Positions 17,753 through 26,580 of a stretch of 56,475 bases of DNA are shown here, in pieces. Numbering within the stretch: position 1 is the stretch's first letter; every line of letters begins with the position of its first letter. The stretch comes from Sulfitobacter aestuariivivens. GTDB taxonomy: Bacteria > Pseudomonadota > Alphaproteobacteria > Rhodobacterales > Rhodobacteraceae. Made by a program: the position numbers and the translations under genes. The notes below the pieces were generated by a model. That model searched no databases. It was not told where the DNA came from and worked only from the letters and a program-made list of their open reading frames with translations. Location of the stretch: positions 1 through 56,475 of the forward strand of contig NZ_JACTAG010000006.1 of assembly GCF_014763045.1 (NCBI RefSeq), in the 5' to 3' direction.

Positions 17753-19228
17753 TCAGATCGCCACGGTCACGCATTTGCGGAAGGTATAGGCCTCAAGCGC
17801 GCCTTCGATGGAGTATTCGGAGCCCATGCCCGACTGCTTGATCCCGCCATAAGACATGCCAGGGATCTGCCCACCACCCTGATTGACCTGAACCCAACCT
17901 GCATCGATGGCACGCGTCATCCGGATGATTGTGCTCATGTCGTGGGTAAAGATAAAGGCCGCCAGCCCGTAGTGCGTATCGTTGGCCAGGGCGATCATGT
18001 CGGCCTCATCCTTCCACGGTATGGCGATCAGAACCGGCCCGAAAACCTCTTCACGCGCAATGCGCCATGAGTTGTCGAGCCCTGTCAGGATCGTCGGGAT
18101 AGGATGAAATCCTGCGTCAGTGGTTGTGGGTGTCTCGCCAGTCAGGAATGTCGCGCCTTGGGCTTCGGCTTCGGCGACAAAAGCGCATATCTCGTCATAA
18201 CGCTCGGCGTTGACCACCGCACCAATGTCGCTGTCTTCGTCCAGCGCATCGCCCACCGTCATGGCCGCAGCTTTCTCGGCAACGCGGGGCATCAGATCAT
18301 CCCAGACCGAGGCATGCACAAACAAGCGCGACCCGGCGGTGCAGCTTTGCCCCTGACGTGCAAATCGCATGGCGTTTACAACACCCTGCGCCGTGGCATC
18401 GATCCGCTCTGGCGTACAGGCATCGGGAAAGATGATGCAGGGGCTCTTGCCGCCCAGTTCCAGCGTCACATTGGCGATCCTGTCGGCGGTTGAATGGGCG
18501 ACCAGCTTGCCGACCTCGGACGATCCTGTGAAGGAAACCTTGGCAATACCAGGGTGACTGGCCAGGGCAGCACCCGCTTCTTCACCCAACCCTGTCACCA
18601 CATTGAAAACGCCAGGCGGAAAAATGTCGGCAGCAAGTTCCACTAGCCTGAGGACTGCCAGGGGCGCGTCTTCGGCAGGCTTCAGCACCAGGCAATTGCC
18701 GGTTGCAAGCGCCATCGAGATCTTGACCGCGCCCAACTGCAGCGGCGAGTTCCACGGGATAATCGACCCGACGACCCCCAGCGGTTCACGCGTGGCGTAG
18801 GAGAAAATCCCCGGCCCCAATGGCAGTGTCTCGCCCTTTTGTTCAACGGCAACACCGCCGTAATACTTTAGTACGCCAGCGGCACCTGCGGCTTCGCCGC
18901 GCGACTGTGTTCGTACCGCGTTTCCGCTTTCCGCGGCAAGTACGCGCGCAATCTCCTCGGCGTGGGTGCTCAGCCGATTGCCCAATTCCGTCAACATTGC
19001 ACCCCGTTCAGACGCCGGTCGCGCGGACCAGTCGCGGCGCGCGCGTTCGGCGGCGGCAACAGCCAGATCAATCTCGGTTTTTGTGCCACGCCCTATCTCG
19101 CAGATCACCTCGCGGCGCGACGGGTTTTCAACCGCCAGTTTTTCTCCGCTGTCCGGCCAGTGCCATTTACCGTCTATGAAAGACCCGGCAAGCCCTTCGG
19201 TGGGCAAGGTGTAGTTAAGAAGTGCCAT
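17753..19228 (-). CDS. NAD(P)-dependent aldehyde dehydrogenase
   Basis: This is a complete 491-residue aldehyde dehydrogenase: IIPWNSPLQLG (157-167), VSFTGSSEVGK, the general base E257 in TLELGGKSP and the nucleophile C296 in ARQGQSCTAGS. The C-terminal dimer block MSYGGIKQSGMGSEYSIEG is also present. It is close to betaine-aldehyde and gamma-aminobutyraldehyde dehydrogenase types, but eye inspection cannot settle the substrate. It sits three bases after the beta-hydroxyacid dehydrogenase stop. A route in which a hydroxy acid or semialdehyde is oxidised in the cluster is plausible. Confidence 0.85.
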   Translation of the reverse strand: MALLNYTLPTEGLAGSFIDGKWHWPDSGEKLAVENPSRREVICEIGRGTKTEIDLAVAAAERARRDWSARPASERGAMLTELGNRLSTHAEEIARVLAAESGNAVRTQSRGEAAGAAGVLKYYGGVAVEQKGETLPLGPGIFSYATREPLGVVGSIIPWNSPLQLGAVKISMALATGNCLVLKPAEDAPLAVLRLVELAADIFPPGVFNVVTGLGEEAGAALASHPGIAKVSFTGSSEVGKLVAHSTADRIANVTLELGGKSPCIIFPDACTPERIDATAQGVVNAMRFARQGQSCTAGSRLFVHASVWDDLMPRVAEKAAAMTVGDALDEDSDIGAVVNAERYDEICAFVAEAEAQGATFLTGETPTTTDAGFHPIPTILTGLDNSWRIAREEVFGPVLIAIPWKDEADMIALANDTHYGLAAFIFTHDMSTIIRMTRAIDAGWVQVNQGGGQIPGMSYGGIKQSGMGSEYSIEGALEAYTFRKCVTVAI

Positions 19229-19231
19229 GTG

Positions 19232-20116
19232 TCAGTCCTGTCTTTGATCGGGCAGTGCCCGCAACGTTTTGTAAATCGCAGAAAAATCCAGACCACCGTC
19301 CGCTTCAGCGAATTCGGTGAAGGCGCGCGCCGCTTCGGCCCCAAAAGGCGTGGCCTGACCGGTGGAACTGGCGGCGGCCTGTGCCAATCGCAAATCCTTT
19401 GCCATAAGCGCAGATGCAAAACCGGGTGCAAAGTCATTGGATGACGGTGCTAAAGGCACAACACCCGGAATGGGGCAACGGTTTTCGAGGGTCCAGCTTT
19501 GTGCAGCAGCGCCAGCGCAAAGCGCATAGAACTTATGCAGATCAAGCTCTAACGCATCCGCCAGCGCAAAACCTTCCATCACTGCCATCGCAGTGATGCC
19601 ACAGATCATGTTATGGCACGCTTTGGCCGCCTGCCCCGAGCCCGCTGGTCCAAAATGCGTGATCTTCGCCCCCATTGCTTCAAGCACAGGTCTGGCTTTA
19701 GCAAAGGCCTCGTTCGAGCCGCCGACCATAAAGCTGAGGCTACCTGTCTCGGCCCCTGCCGGCCCTCCCGATACGGGCGCGTCCAGCATCACCAGCCCTT
19801 TTGCCTCGGCTTGTGCTGCCAGGTCGCGCGCAGTGTCGACATCTATGGTGGAGCAATCAATCAGCAACGCGCCCGCCGCCGCTCCTTTTAGGATGATGTC
19901 AGTATGGACTTGGGTCACATGGCGCCCTTCGGGCAGCATGGTGACGATGATTTCAGCCTGAGCAATGGCTTCGGCGCTTGGCTCTACCGCGCCGCTAAAC
20001 CGGGCACGCATCTGAGGGGAGACATCCACACCCAAAACATCATGACCCGCCGCCCGCAACACCTGCGCCATGGGCTGACCCATGGTACCTAGTCCGACAA
20101 ATGCAATAATTGCCAT
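19232..20116 (-). CDS. Beta-hydroxyacid dehydrogenase (3-hydroxyisobutyrate dehydrogenase family)
   Basis: This 294-residue NAD(P)-dependent dehydrogenase has N-terminal dinucleotide-binding VGLGTMG (7-13), substrate-binding DAPVSGGPAGA and the catalytic lysine K165 in GSGQAAKACHNM. All are signatures of the 3-hydroxyisobutyrate, tartronate-semialdehyde and glyoxylate/succinate-semialdehyde reductase family. I chose ATG 20116 rather than the TTG one codon upstream, with GTGAGGA as ribosome site. It lies 19 bases downstream of the dctM stop, linking uptake genes to catabolic genes in one transcript. Confidence 0.85.
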   Translation of the reverse strand: MAIIAFVGLGTMGQPMAQVLRAAGHDVLGVDVSPQMRARFSGAVEPSAEAIAQAEIIVTMLPEGRHVTQVHTDIILKGAAAGALLIDCSTIDVDTARDLAAQAEAKGLVMLDAPVSGGPAGAETGSLSFMVGGSNEAFAKARPVLEAMGAKITHFGPAGSGQAAKACHNMICGITAMAVMEGFALADALELDLHKFYALCAGAAAQSWTLENRCPIPGVVPLAPSSNDFAPGFASALMAKDLRLAQAAASSTGQATPFGAEAARAFTEFAEADGGLDFSAIYKTLRALPDQRQD

Positions 20117-20135
20117 CAATCCTCACTTTCCATAG

Positions 20136-21422
20136 TCAGCGCATCAACATATCTGGCAGCCACAATGCCAGGTTCGGAAACAGGGCGAGCAGCGCAATCA
20201 TCGCGGCCATGGCAGCGACGAAAGGCAAGGCCCCCAGCATTACATCTGTCATTGGGCCGCGCCCGCGCACGCCTTGTACCACATAGAGGTTCAACCCGAT
20301 GGGCGGGGTAATCAAGGCGGTTTCAATCAGGATCATCATGACGATCCCGTACCAGACAGGATCGAAACCAAGGCTGAACATCAATGGCGCGATAATAGGT
20401 ATCGTCGTGATCATCATGGACAAGGTTTCCATGAAACACCCAAGCACGACGTAAAAGATCACAACCGCAAGCAACATCTGCATAGGCGTCAACCCAAGCC
20501 CCGTCACAAACTGGTTTAACTGGGACGTCAGGCCGATGCCGGATAGAATCATGTTAAGGATGTAGGCCGCTATGATGATCAGCACGATCATCGCCGTGGT
20601 CACGACCGTGCCCTCCAGTGCCTCGTTCAGCATTTTCCAGTTCAACCGTCCGCGCCCGGCCGCGATGATCAATGCGGCGACGACACCCAAGGCGGCAGCT
20701 TCGGTCGGCGTGGCGAACCCGGCATAAATCGACCCGATCACCACCACAAAAACCAGAATAGGAGGCAGAACGCCGATTGTGCCTGCGAACCGCTCAGCCA
20801 AGGTATAGCGCGCGCGGTGACCTGCCATCTCGGGTCGCAAGAGCACAATGGCAATGATCGCCGCCATAAACAGCCAGGCCAGCATGAGCCCGGGAATGAT
20901 CCCTGCAATGTAAAGTTGCGGGACCGACGTATTGGTCAAAATGCCGTAGATAATCAGGTTCACCGATGGCGGGATCAGAATGCCGAGTGTACCGCCAGCT
21001 GCAAGCGTGCCCAGGAACAGCCTGGGTCCATATCCGTGCCGGTCAATTTGCGGCACAGCCACCGTGCCAATCGTGGCCGCCGTTGCCACTGACGACCCGG
21101 AGGTAGCCGAAAAAAGAGCACAGGCTCCAATGTTGGCATGCATCACCCCACCCGGAAGCCAACCCAGCCATTTGGCTAACGCGTCATACATCGCGTCCGC
21201 TACGCCAGAGCGCAGCATGATCTCACCAAGCAGCACGAACAGTGGGATCGCCATAAGAAGGAAGCCGGATGAGGCTGTCCATGCAACCTCGCCCGACGCC
21301 TGATAGAGCGGCAAAAATCCAAACGTACGGTCCAACGTGACTGCCATAACTCCCAAGGCCGCCGCAATCGGCAGGCTGAGCGCGATCAAGACGATCAAGA
21401 GAAGAAGCGCAGTCATCAACAT
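20136..21422 (-). CDS. dctM: TRAP transporter large permease, DctM
   Basis: This 428-residue multi-spanning inner-membrane protein has the DctM signatures ATSGSSVATAATIGTVAVPQ, GTLAAGGTLGILIPPSVNLIIYG and FATPTEAAALGVVAALI, and about 12 hydrophobic segments. It forms the sodium-driven channel of a TRAP transporter with DctQ and DctP. The stop of dctQ precedes it by three bases. The cluster content suggests an organic-acid or amino-acid-like substrate. Confidence 0.9.
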   Translation of the reverse strand: MLMTALLLLIVLIALSLPIAAALGVMAVTLDRTFGFLPLYQASGEVAWTASSGFLLMAIPLFVLLGEIMLRSGVADAMYDALAKWLGWLPGGVMHANIGACALFSATSGSSVATAATIGTVAVPQIDRHGYGPRLFLGTLAAGGTLGILIPPSVNLIIYGILTNTSVPQLYIAGIIPGLMLAWLFMAAIIAIVLLRPEMAGHRARYTLAERFAGTIGVLPPILVFVVVIGSIYAGFATPTEAAALGVVAALIIAAGRGRLNWKMLNEALEGTVVTTAMIVLIIIAAYILNMILSGIGLTSQLNQFVTGLGLTPMQMLLAVVIFYVVLGCFMETLSMMITTIPIIAPLMFSLGFDPVWYGIVMMILIETALITPPIGLNLYVVQGVRGRGPMTDVMLGALPFVAAMAAMIALLALFPNLALWLPDMLMR

Positions 21423-21425
21423 GGG

Positions 21426-22043
21426 TTATCTGCGCTCCTGTGCGTCACGGATTTCGGCGTCGGTTTCTTCCTGCGCACCGCGCACACCGGCAATCTCATG
21501 TGCCGCCGTCAAGTCGCGGCGCAGCAACGCGCGGATGTTTTCTGCGATCAGAATTGCCGTTACTGCCCCGAATATCCAAAGACCCGCCGCCCAAAACCCA
21601 TGGGGGATCCAACGCGGGATCTGCATCTGACTGTTTGAAACAGCACCTGTGCGCCAGGAATTCCCAAACAGACCTGTCGCAAACCAAGCAAGGAAAACAG
21701 CAAAAGCGAACAAAGAAACCAGCGCGAGTAGATCAAGGGCTGCCTGTCCCGCCCGCGGCAATTGCGCGTGCAGGATGTCAATACGCACGTGAGCGCGTCG
21801 AACAATCGCCAAAGAGCACCCCCACGTGACCGTAATCGCCAGGACGTAGCCAGCCACCTCGTCGGCATTCACAACACTGATCCCCAACAGCTTGCGACTG
21901 ACCACTTCGATCGCAATCATGGCAACCGACACCAAAAGCGCCACACCGCAGATGCGCGCCATCCATGTGGAAACACGTTCAGCAAACTTATACACGGTGT
22001 ATCCAGATGCCCCACATTGGCTTGAGGGTCGACTGCGCAGCAC
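21426..22043 (-). CDS. dctQ: TRAP transporter small permease, DctQ
   Basis: This protein of up to 205 residues has four predicted membrane helices (about 30-50, 62-82, 105-128 and 148-170). It carries the DctQ motif RRAHVRIDIL and a long polar, acidic C-terminal tail (about 180-205). The start is uncertain: the frame opens at GTG 22043 with no clear ribosome site, and the ATG at 21962 (MARICG) would cut into the first helix. A start between the two (GTG 21995) would also fit the family. It links DctP-bound substrate delivery to DctM. Confidence 0.8.
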   Translation of the reverse strand: MLRSRPSSQCGASGYTVYKFAERVSTWMARICGVALLVSVAMIAIEVVSRKLLGISVVNADEVAGYVLAITVTWGCSLAIVRRAHVRIDILHAQLPRAGQAALDLLALVSLFAFAVFLAWFATGLFGNSWRTGAVSNSQMQIPRWIPHGFWAAGLWIFGAVTAILIAENIRALLRRDLTAAHEIAGVRGAQEETDAEIRDAQERR

Positions 22044-22079
22044 GGACCGCGCAGCCGGTGTTCAAGTCAGGCACCGACC

Positions 22080-23120
22080 CTATTCAATTGACATACCCGC
22101 AACCGATCCGACGGATGCGTTCCAGGTCGCGACACATTCCGCGCCGCACTGTTCGCCCCAATTCGCAAGCACCACATCGCGCAGGATTTTGTCTCGCAAC
22201 GCGATATCAGCCTCGCTAACCGCGACACGGGTCATGCTGCCGGGATTGTCACGGGTGCACGCCGCTTCACCTGCATTGCAGGCAAAGCCTTCTGCAGTTT
22301 CGCGACCCGCGCCTTCCCATACCTCGTTTTCAAAGGCCGTGAATTGTTCGGTCAGGAAACTACGAACGCTGTCATCCAGACTATCCCAGAGCGCACCATT
22401 GGCGACCAGAACCACGGGCGACCAAGCGATAGGCAACTCATAAATATGCGTGGCGACCTCGTTCCAACGGGCGTTGAAACCCGACATTGATCCGGTGATT
22501 GCACAGTCAATAACCCCAGTTTGCAACCCTTGCACCACTTCGCCGAAGCTCATGGAAACGGCCGTTGCACCAAGTGCATCGACGAAATCCCCAATGGCAG
22601 AGCCAGATGCGCGGATCTTGCGCCCGTCCAGATCCGACAGACCCGACAATGCGTCGCGGCAATAAACCACCTGGGCCGAATAAGGATATACGCCCAGCAA
22701 CTCAACGCCATAAGCTGTGCGATACTCTTCGGCCATCACCGGTTTCCAAGCGTCGGAAATGGCGCGCGCAGTCGCAATATCCGAAGCAAGGCCAGGCAGA
22801 TCGTTGCCACCGTTCAGTGCATTGTCACCGATCAGATAGCCCATCGGCGTCTCGGCAAACTGAAGTGTGCCCTGCTCAACAAGACGAATGATTTCCGAGC
22901 CATCCATTCCCAATTCGTTGAACGGGCGGATTTCGGCCGTAATCGCACCACCCGAGAGTTCGGGCAGCGTCTTTGTGAAAAACGGTTGTGTGAAGTCGGT
23001 ATACATCGACACCATACCCCAAGAGCCGACAACATTCAGTTTGGTTTCGGGCAAGTCCTGGGCGACCAGTGGGGCCGCGGTCAGAACAAGGGCGAGTGCA
23101 GATAGACTTGGCAGTTTCAT
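22080..23120 (-). CDS. dctP: TRAP transporter periplasmic solute receptor, DctP
   Basis: This 346-residue receptor has a typical signal peptide (MKLPSLSALALVLTAAPLVA, cleaved before QDLPETK). The DctP core motif lies around LSDLDGRKIRASGSAIGDFVDALGA, and EVVQGLQTGVIDCAITG is characteristic of the family. The arginine in KIRAS is the position that usually grips the substrate carboxylate. Two cysteine pairs near residues 160 and 260 (one CNAGEAAC) may form disulfides. The start ATG 23120 has AAGGAG upstream and is better than the in-frame start eight codons earlier. It has its own promoter region with a LysR-type palindrome. Confidence 0.88.
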   Translation of the reverse strand: MKLPSLSALALVLTAAPLVAQDLPETKLNVVGSWGMVSMYTDFTQPFFTKTLPELSGGAITAEIRPFNELGMDGSEIIRLVEQGTLQFAETPMGYLIGDNALNGGNDLPGLASDIATARAISDAWKPVMAEEYRTAYGVELLGVYPYSAQVVYCRDALSGLSDLDGRKIRASGSAIGDFVDALGATAVSMSFGEVVQGLQTGVIDCAITGSMSGFNARWNEVATHIYELPIAWSPVVLVANGALWDSLDDSVRSFLTEQFTAFENEVWEGAGRETAEGFACNAGEAACTRDNPGSMTRVAVSEADIALRDKILRDVVLANWGEQCGAECVATWNASVGSVAGMSIE

Positions 23121-23141
23121 TTCATTCACTCCTTGAGAAGA

Positions 23142-23158
23142 CATAGTCCAAGGCTATG
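23142..23158. promoter_or_regulatory. Candidate LysR-type operator upstream of dctP
   Basis: CATAG, seven bases, CTATG form a perfect interrupted palindrome that fits the T-N11-A pattern of LysR-type sites. It lies 22 bp upstream of dctP and downstream of the lysR gene. The position suggests separate control of the transport and catabolic genes by the adjacent LysR protein. Confidence 0.4.
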
Positions 23159-23219
23159 AAATCCACGCAATCGAATCCAATTGTCGTTTTTACTCAATCA
23201 CAATCGTTTTTTTCGATCC

Positions 23220-24110
23220 TTATGGCACCCATTCCTGCGCGATCCGGGCAGCAATTTCCGCTGCTTCGCGTGCCAGTTCGTTGCCCGGTTCAGTGCGATA
23301 GGAGGCCGTGAAGAAGAGCGGACTGAGACCGATGGGGGTTTGGATTTCAGCTAGTTTCCCAGCCTTGATAAAGTCGTCCGCATAAATCCGCGGCGCTGTA
23401 CAAACCGCCAGCCTCGCCCGCGCAATCGCAACACTGGCCCCCAAGGCATTGGACGAAAACAGTCGGGGGGTCCGAATACCCGCAAGACGCAGGCTCTCCA
23501 CTAGCTCGATATAGGGGCGCGAATTCGTCGCATAGCTGAGGATTGGATGAGCAGCCAGTGCCTCAACCGTCACCTCGCTCAAAGCGGCAAGTGGGTGATC
23601 GGGTGCAACGGCCCAAATCATTGGTAATTCCAGCAATGGCACATTGGCAATCAGCGCATGCGAGACAGGCCCCATCAAGAGTGCCAAATCAAGTCCCCGT
23701 TCCACCAGTTGATCCCGTTGAAAGCCGGTGTTGTTGACGATGATCTCTACGCTTGAGTTAGGGTATTGCGCGGAAAATGCGCCGATGAACCCGGGCAGGA
23801 TGGTCGAGGCGAGCGTTTCGGAAACGCCCAGACGTAAGGTGCCTTCACGGTAGGGGTCAACACCAACAGCCCGCGACATGCGATCCATGCTCGCGATCAC
23901 TTCGGTGGCGTGGGTCAGCAGTTCGCGCCCCTTTGGGGTAAGCGCAACGGAATTTGAACTCCGCGCGAATAATTCTGCGCCCAGATCACGCTCAAGCCCG
24001 GCAATCCGGGCCGACACGGTGGATTGCGTCGTGTTCAGTTGGCTGGCAACTTTTCCAAAGTGCCGCAGATGCGCCAGTGCGATAAAGGTTTCGAGCGTGA
24101 TCCGCTTCAT
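23220..24110 (-). CDS. LysR-family transcriptional regulator
   Basis: This 296-residue regulator has an N-terminal winged helix-turn-helix (HFGKVASQLNTTQSTVSARIAGLERDLGAELF, about 17-48) and a periplasmic-binding-protein-like effector domain (about 90-290). The start ATG overlaps the DUF1445 stop by ATGA, so regulator and enzyme are co-translated. It precedes the TRAP genes, and a LysR-type palindrome is present in front of dctP. The effector is unknown; a D-glutamate or oxoproline-like compound is a reasonable guess from context. Confidence 0.88.
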   Translation of the reverse strand: MKRITLETFIALAHLRHFGKVASQLNTTQSTVSARIAGLERDLGAELFARSSNSVALTPKGRELLTHATEVIASMDRMSRAVGVDPYREGTLRLGVSETLASTILPGFIGAFSAQYPNSSVEIIVNNTGFQRDQLVERGLDLALLMGPVSHALIANVPLLELPMIWAVAPDHPLAALSEVTVEALAAHPILSYATNSRPYIELVESLRLAGIRTPRLFSSNALGASVAIARARLAVCTAPRIYADDFIKAGKLAEIQTPIGLSPLFFTASYRTEPGNELAREAAEIAARIAQEWVP

Positions 24111-24913
24111 GACGCGATATTCAGAATTTCGCCGTACGTCGCAGGCACATCACAAACGAGCATCTTGCCCGGACTATGAGTAATCGCAAAGGGCAGACGT
24201 GCGCGCCTCAGCGCCGCCTGAGGCGTGACCCCACATGCCCAGAAAACTGGAACGCCCGTTCCAACCGGCGGATCGCCGTAGTCTGGTTGCTCAATATCCA
24301 AAATTCCAATTTCAGCAGGATCACCCACATGGACAGGCGCTCCATGGCATTGCGGAAATCGGCGTGAAATCTCAACAACTTCATTCAGACGGTCCTGCAG
24401 AAATCGCCGCAAGGAAACAACCATGGTCCCGCCAAAAACGCCAGCGCGGGTCAGGGCTATAGTGCTATCATACATGGGGACGTTTCGCCCTTGCGTAACA
24501 TGCGGCACCTCGATGCCTGCTGCCGCCACCGCCGCATCAAAACCAAACGAACAACCAAGGGCAAAAGCAACAAGATCGTCGCGCCAAAGGGTCGTGATAT
24601 TGATCGGTTCATCGGTGATTGCGCCGTTTTCCCAAACCCGGTAGCCGGGCAAATCTGTGCGCACATCTATATCTGGCCCCAGAACCGGAAGTCTCGGGTC
24701 GCCAGGTGCGGACACGGCCAACAACGGGCATGGACGCGGATTGGCATCACAAAACGCTCTGAAGGTCTCCGCTTGTTCGGACGGAAGAATGACCATGTTC
24801 ACCTGCATCCGCCCTGGCGCACAGCGTGACGTGGGCGCGGTAAATTCACCGCTGCGAATCCGCGCGCGCACTGCACATAAGTCGCCTTCATCGAAGGGGG
24901 TATCAAGCGTCAT
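24107..24913 (-). CDS. D-glutamate cyclase family protein (DUF1445, putative hydro-lyase, YcsI-like)
   Basis: This 268-residue protein matches the DUF1445/UPF0317 family along its whole length: APGRMQVNMVILP, NPRPCPLLAVSAPGDP, DIDVRTDLPGYRV, TLWRDDLVAFALGCSFGFD, GRNVPMYDS, HGAPVHVGDP, and VPVFWACGVTPQAAL. This domain is the N-terminal half of vertebrate D-glutamate cyclase DGLUCY. In Bacillus its homologue YcsI lies beside the 5-oxoprolinase genes. It is the promoter-proximal gene of the reverse cluster, whose penultimate gene encodes the other DGLUCY half. Whether the two proteins form one enzyme is unknown. Confidence 0.85.
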   Translation of the reverse strand: MTLDTPFDEGDLCAVRARIRSGEFTAPTSRCAPGRMQVNMVILPSEQAETFRAFCDANPRPCPLLAVSAPGDPRLPVLGPDIDVRTDLPGYRVWENGAITDEPINITTLWRDDLVAFALGCSFGFDAAVAAAGIEVPHVTQGRNVPMYDSTIALTRAGVFGGTMVVSLRRFLQDRLNEVVEISRRFPQCHGAPVHVGDPAEIGILDIEQPDYGDPPVGTGVPVFWACGVTPQAALRRARLPFAITHSPGKMLVCDVPATYGEILNIAS

Positions 24914-25076
24914 GGCCAGCTTTCACGGGTAGGACTTGTTCACGCTACACCTAAAGAAAGTCATAGAGGAACCCGTGTGTGAGTGAAAATCTCTCATCCG
25001 GAACGTCGAATTTTTGAATTGCCTTCATCAAATTGGCTTGTGCAGTCTGGCGGGGAACGCGCCCCTTGAAAGACGC

Positions 25077-26576
25077 ATGATGGCACGCAGAACAAGAAAC
25101 CGGACCACCGTGGCAACGGCGTCTGTTGCCGTCCCCCCGCAAGGGGGCCGTTTCCGTCCTTTGGACACGGGTGGCGTGATCCGGATCATTCAGGCTGCAA
25201 TTGACATTCTAGCGAATACAGGGATCGGAGAATGCCCGGCGGACCTCGCCCGGCGTATGGTCGAAGCGGGCGCCTCCCGGCGCGCCGATGGCCGTATTTG
25301 CTTTCCCCAAGCCATGGTTGAAACCGCCATCGCGCGTGCGGCGCAACGTGTCAACCTGCCGGGATATGTCGAAGACCGGGGGCTGACGATTGGCGGAGGC
25401 TCTGTCCACATCGGTACAGGCGGGGCCGCTACCGAGATTCTCGACAGCTCGACGGGCAGTTTTCGCGGAGCGCAGCTTGGTGACCTCTATGATCTGATGC
25501 GCCTTGTCGGACAGCTGCCCAATATACATTACGGCCTGCGCCCGGTGATCGCGCGTGACATGGACCAACCGTTTTTGCTGGACATGAACACCGGATTTGC
25601 CTGTCTCAAGGCCTGCGACAAACCCATCGGCATCAGCTTTGACAGTGCCGCTCATATGGATCCGGTCGTGTCTATGTTCGACTTGGCACTCGGTCGCGAG
25701 GGCGGTTTTCGCGCACAGCCTTTCTGCTTTGGCGTGATCGTGCATGCTGTGTCTCCGCTGCGCTATGCGCCTGAAGGGCTTGAGATCATGCAACGCGCGA
25801 TGGCACATCGCATGCCTTTGCAAATCTGCACAGCCGCGCAGGCGGGCGCCACAAGCCCGGTCACCCTGGCAGGAGCATTGGCCCAGGGCCTCGCTGAGAC
25901 ACTCGCCGGTCTGATGGTCGTGGATGTGATTGAGTCGGGATATCCTTGCATCTTTGCCTTCATGCCGTTCATCTCGGACCTTCGCACCGGTGCCATGACT
26001 GGCGGATCGGGAGAGGCGGCCGTCGCCGCCGCCGCTGCCGCCCAACTGCTGCTGCACCTTGGTCTGCCATCGACCGCCTCTGCCGGGATGACCGATGCCA
26101 AGACACCCGATGCCCAGGCGGGATATGAAAAGGGCTACACCGTTGCTCTTTCGGCTCAGGCGGGAGCGGATATGATTAACCTAAGCGTTGGCATGCTTGG
26201 TTCGATCATGGCTGCATCACGCGAAGCACTGGTCATCGACGACGACATGTGTGGTGCCATTCTGCGCACTGTCCGCGGGGTGGAGATGACCAACACCGCG
26301 ATTGACCTTGATCGGATCGAAGCGGTCGCAACGGGCGCGGGCCATTACCTGGGCGAGGCGCAAACGCTGGAATTGATGAAAACCGAATACGTATACCCAA
26401 GCATCGGCAACCGGCAAAGCATTTCTGACTGGATGGACGCCGGGTCGCGCACGGTCTGGGATGTCGCCAAGGACCGTACCGCGGCATTGCTGGCCGAACA
26501 GCCAAGCCACCTGCCCGCCGCGCGGGAAGCGGCAATCCGCGCCGCTTTTGATATTCGCCTGCCTGAAGAAAGTTGA
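25077..26576 (+). CDS. Trimethylamine methyltransferase (MttB) superfamily protein, non-pyrrolysine type
   Basis: This is a 499-residue TIM-barrel methyltransferase of the MttB family. Recognisable blocks are GGGSVHIGTGGAATEILD, DLYDLMRLVGQLPNIHYGLRP, CTAAQAGATSPVTLAGALAQGLAE and GMTDAKTPDAQAGYEKG. The frame contains no in-frame TAG, so this is a pyrrolysine-free member like glycine-betaine methyltransferase MtgB. No cognate corrinoid protein or methylcorrinoid:folate methyltransferase is encoded nearby. Two ATGs (25077, 25080) are equally possible. It is followed after four bases by a dimethylglycine-dehydrogenase-like gene, so methylated-amine use is the likely theme. Confidence 0.85.
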   Translation: MMARRTRNRTTVATASVAVPPQGGRFRPLDTGGVIRIIQAAIDILANTGIGECPADLARRMVEAGASRRADGRICFPQAMVETAIARAAQRVNLPGYVEDRGLTIGGGSVHIGTGGAATEILDSSTGSFRGAQLGDLYDLMRLVGQLPNIHYGLRPVIARDMDQPFLLDMNTGFACLKACDKPIGISFDSAAHMDPVVSMFDLALGREGGFRAQPFCFGVIVHAVSPLRYAPEGLEIMQRAMAHRMPLQICTAAQAGATSPVTLAGALAQGLAETLAGLMVVDVIESGYPCIFAFMPFISDLRTGAMTGGSGEAAVAAAAAAQLLLHLGLPSTASAGMTDAKTPDAQAGYEKGYTVALSAQAGADMINLSVGMLGSIMAASREALVIDDDMCGAILRTVRGVEMTNTAIDLDRIEAVATGAGHYLGEAQTLELMKTEYVYPSIGNRQSISDWMDAGSRTVWDVAKDRTAALLAEQPSHLPAAREAAIRAAFDIRLPEES

Positions 26577-26580
26577 GACG

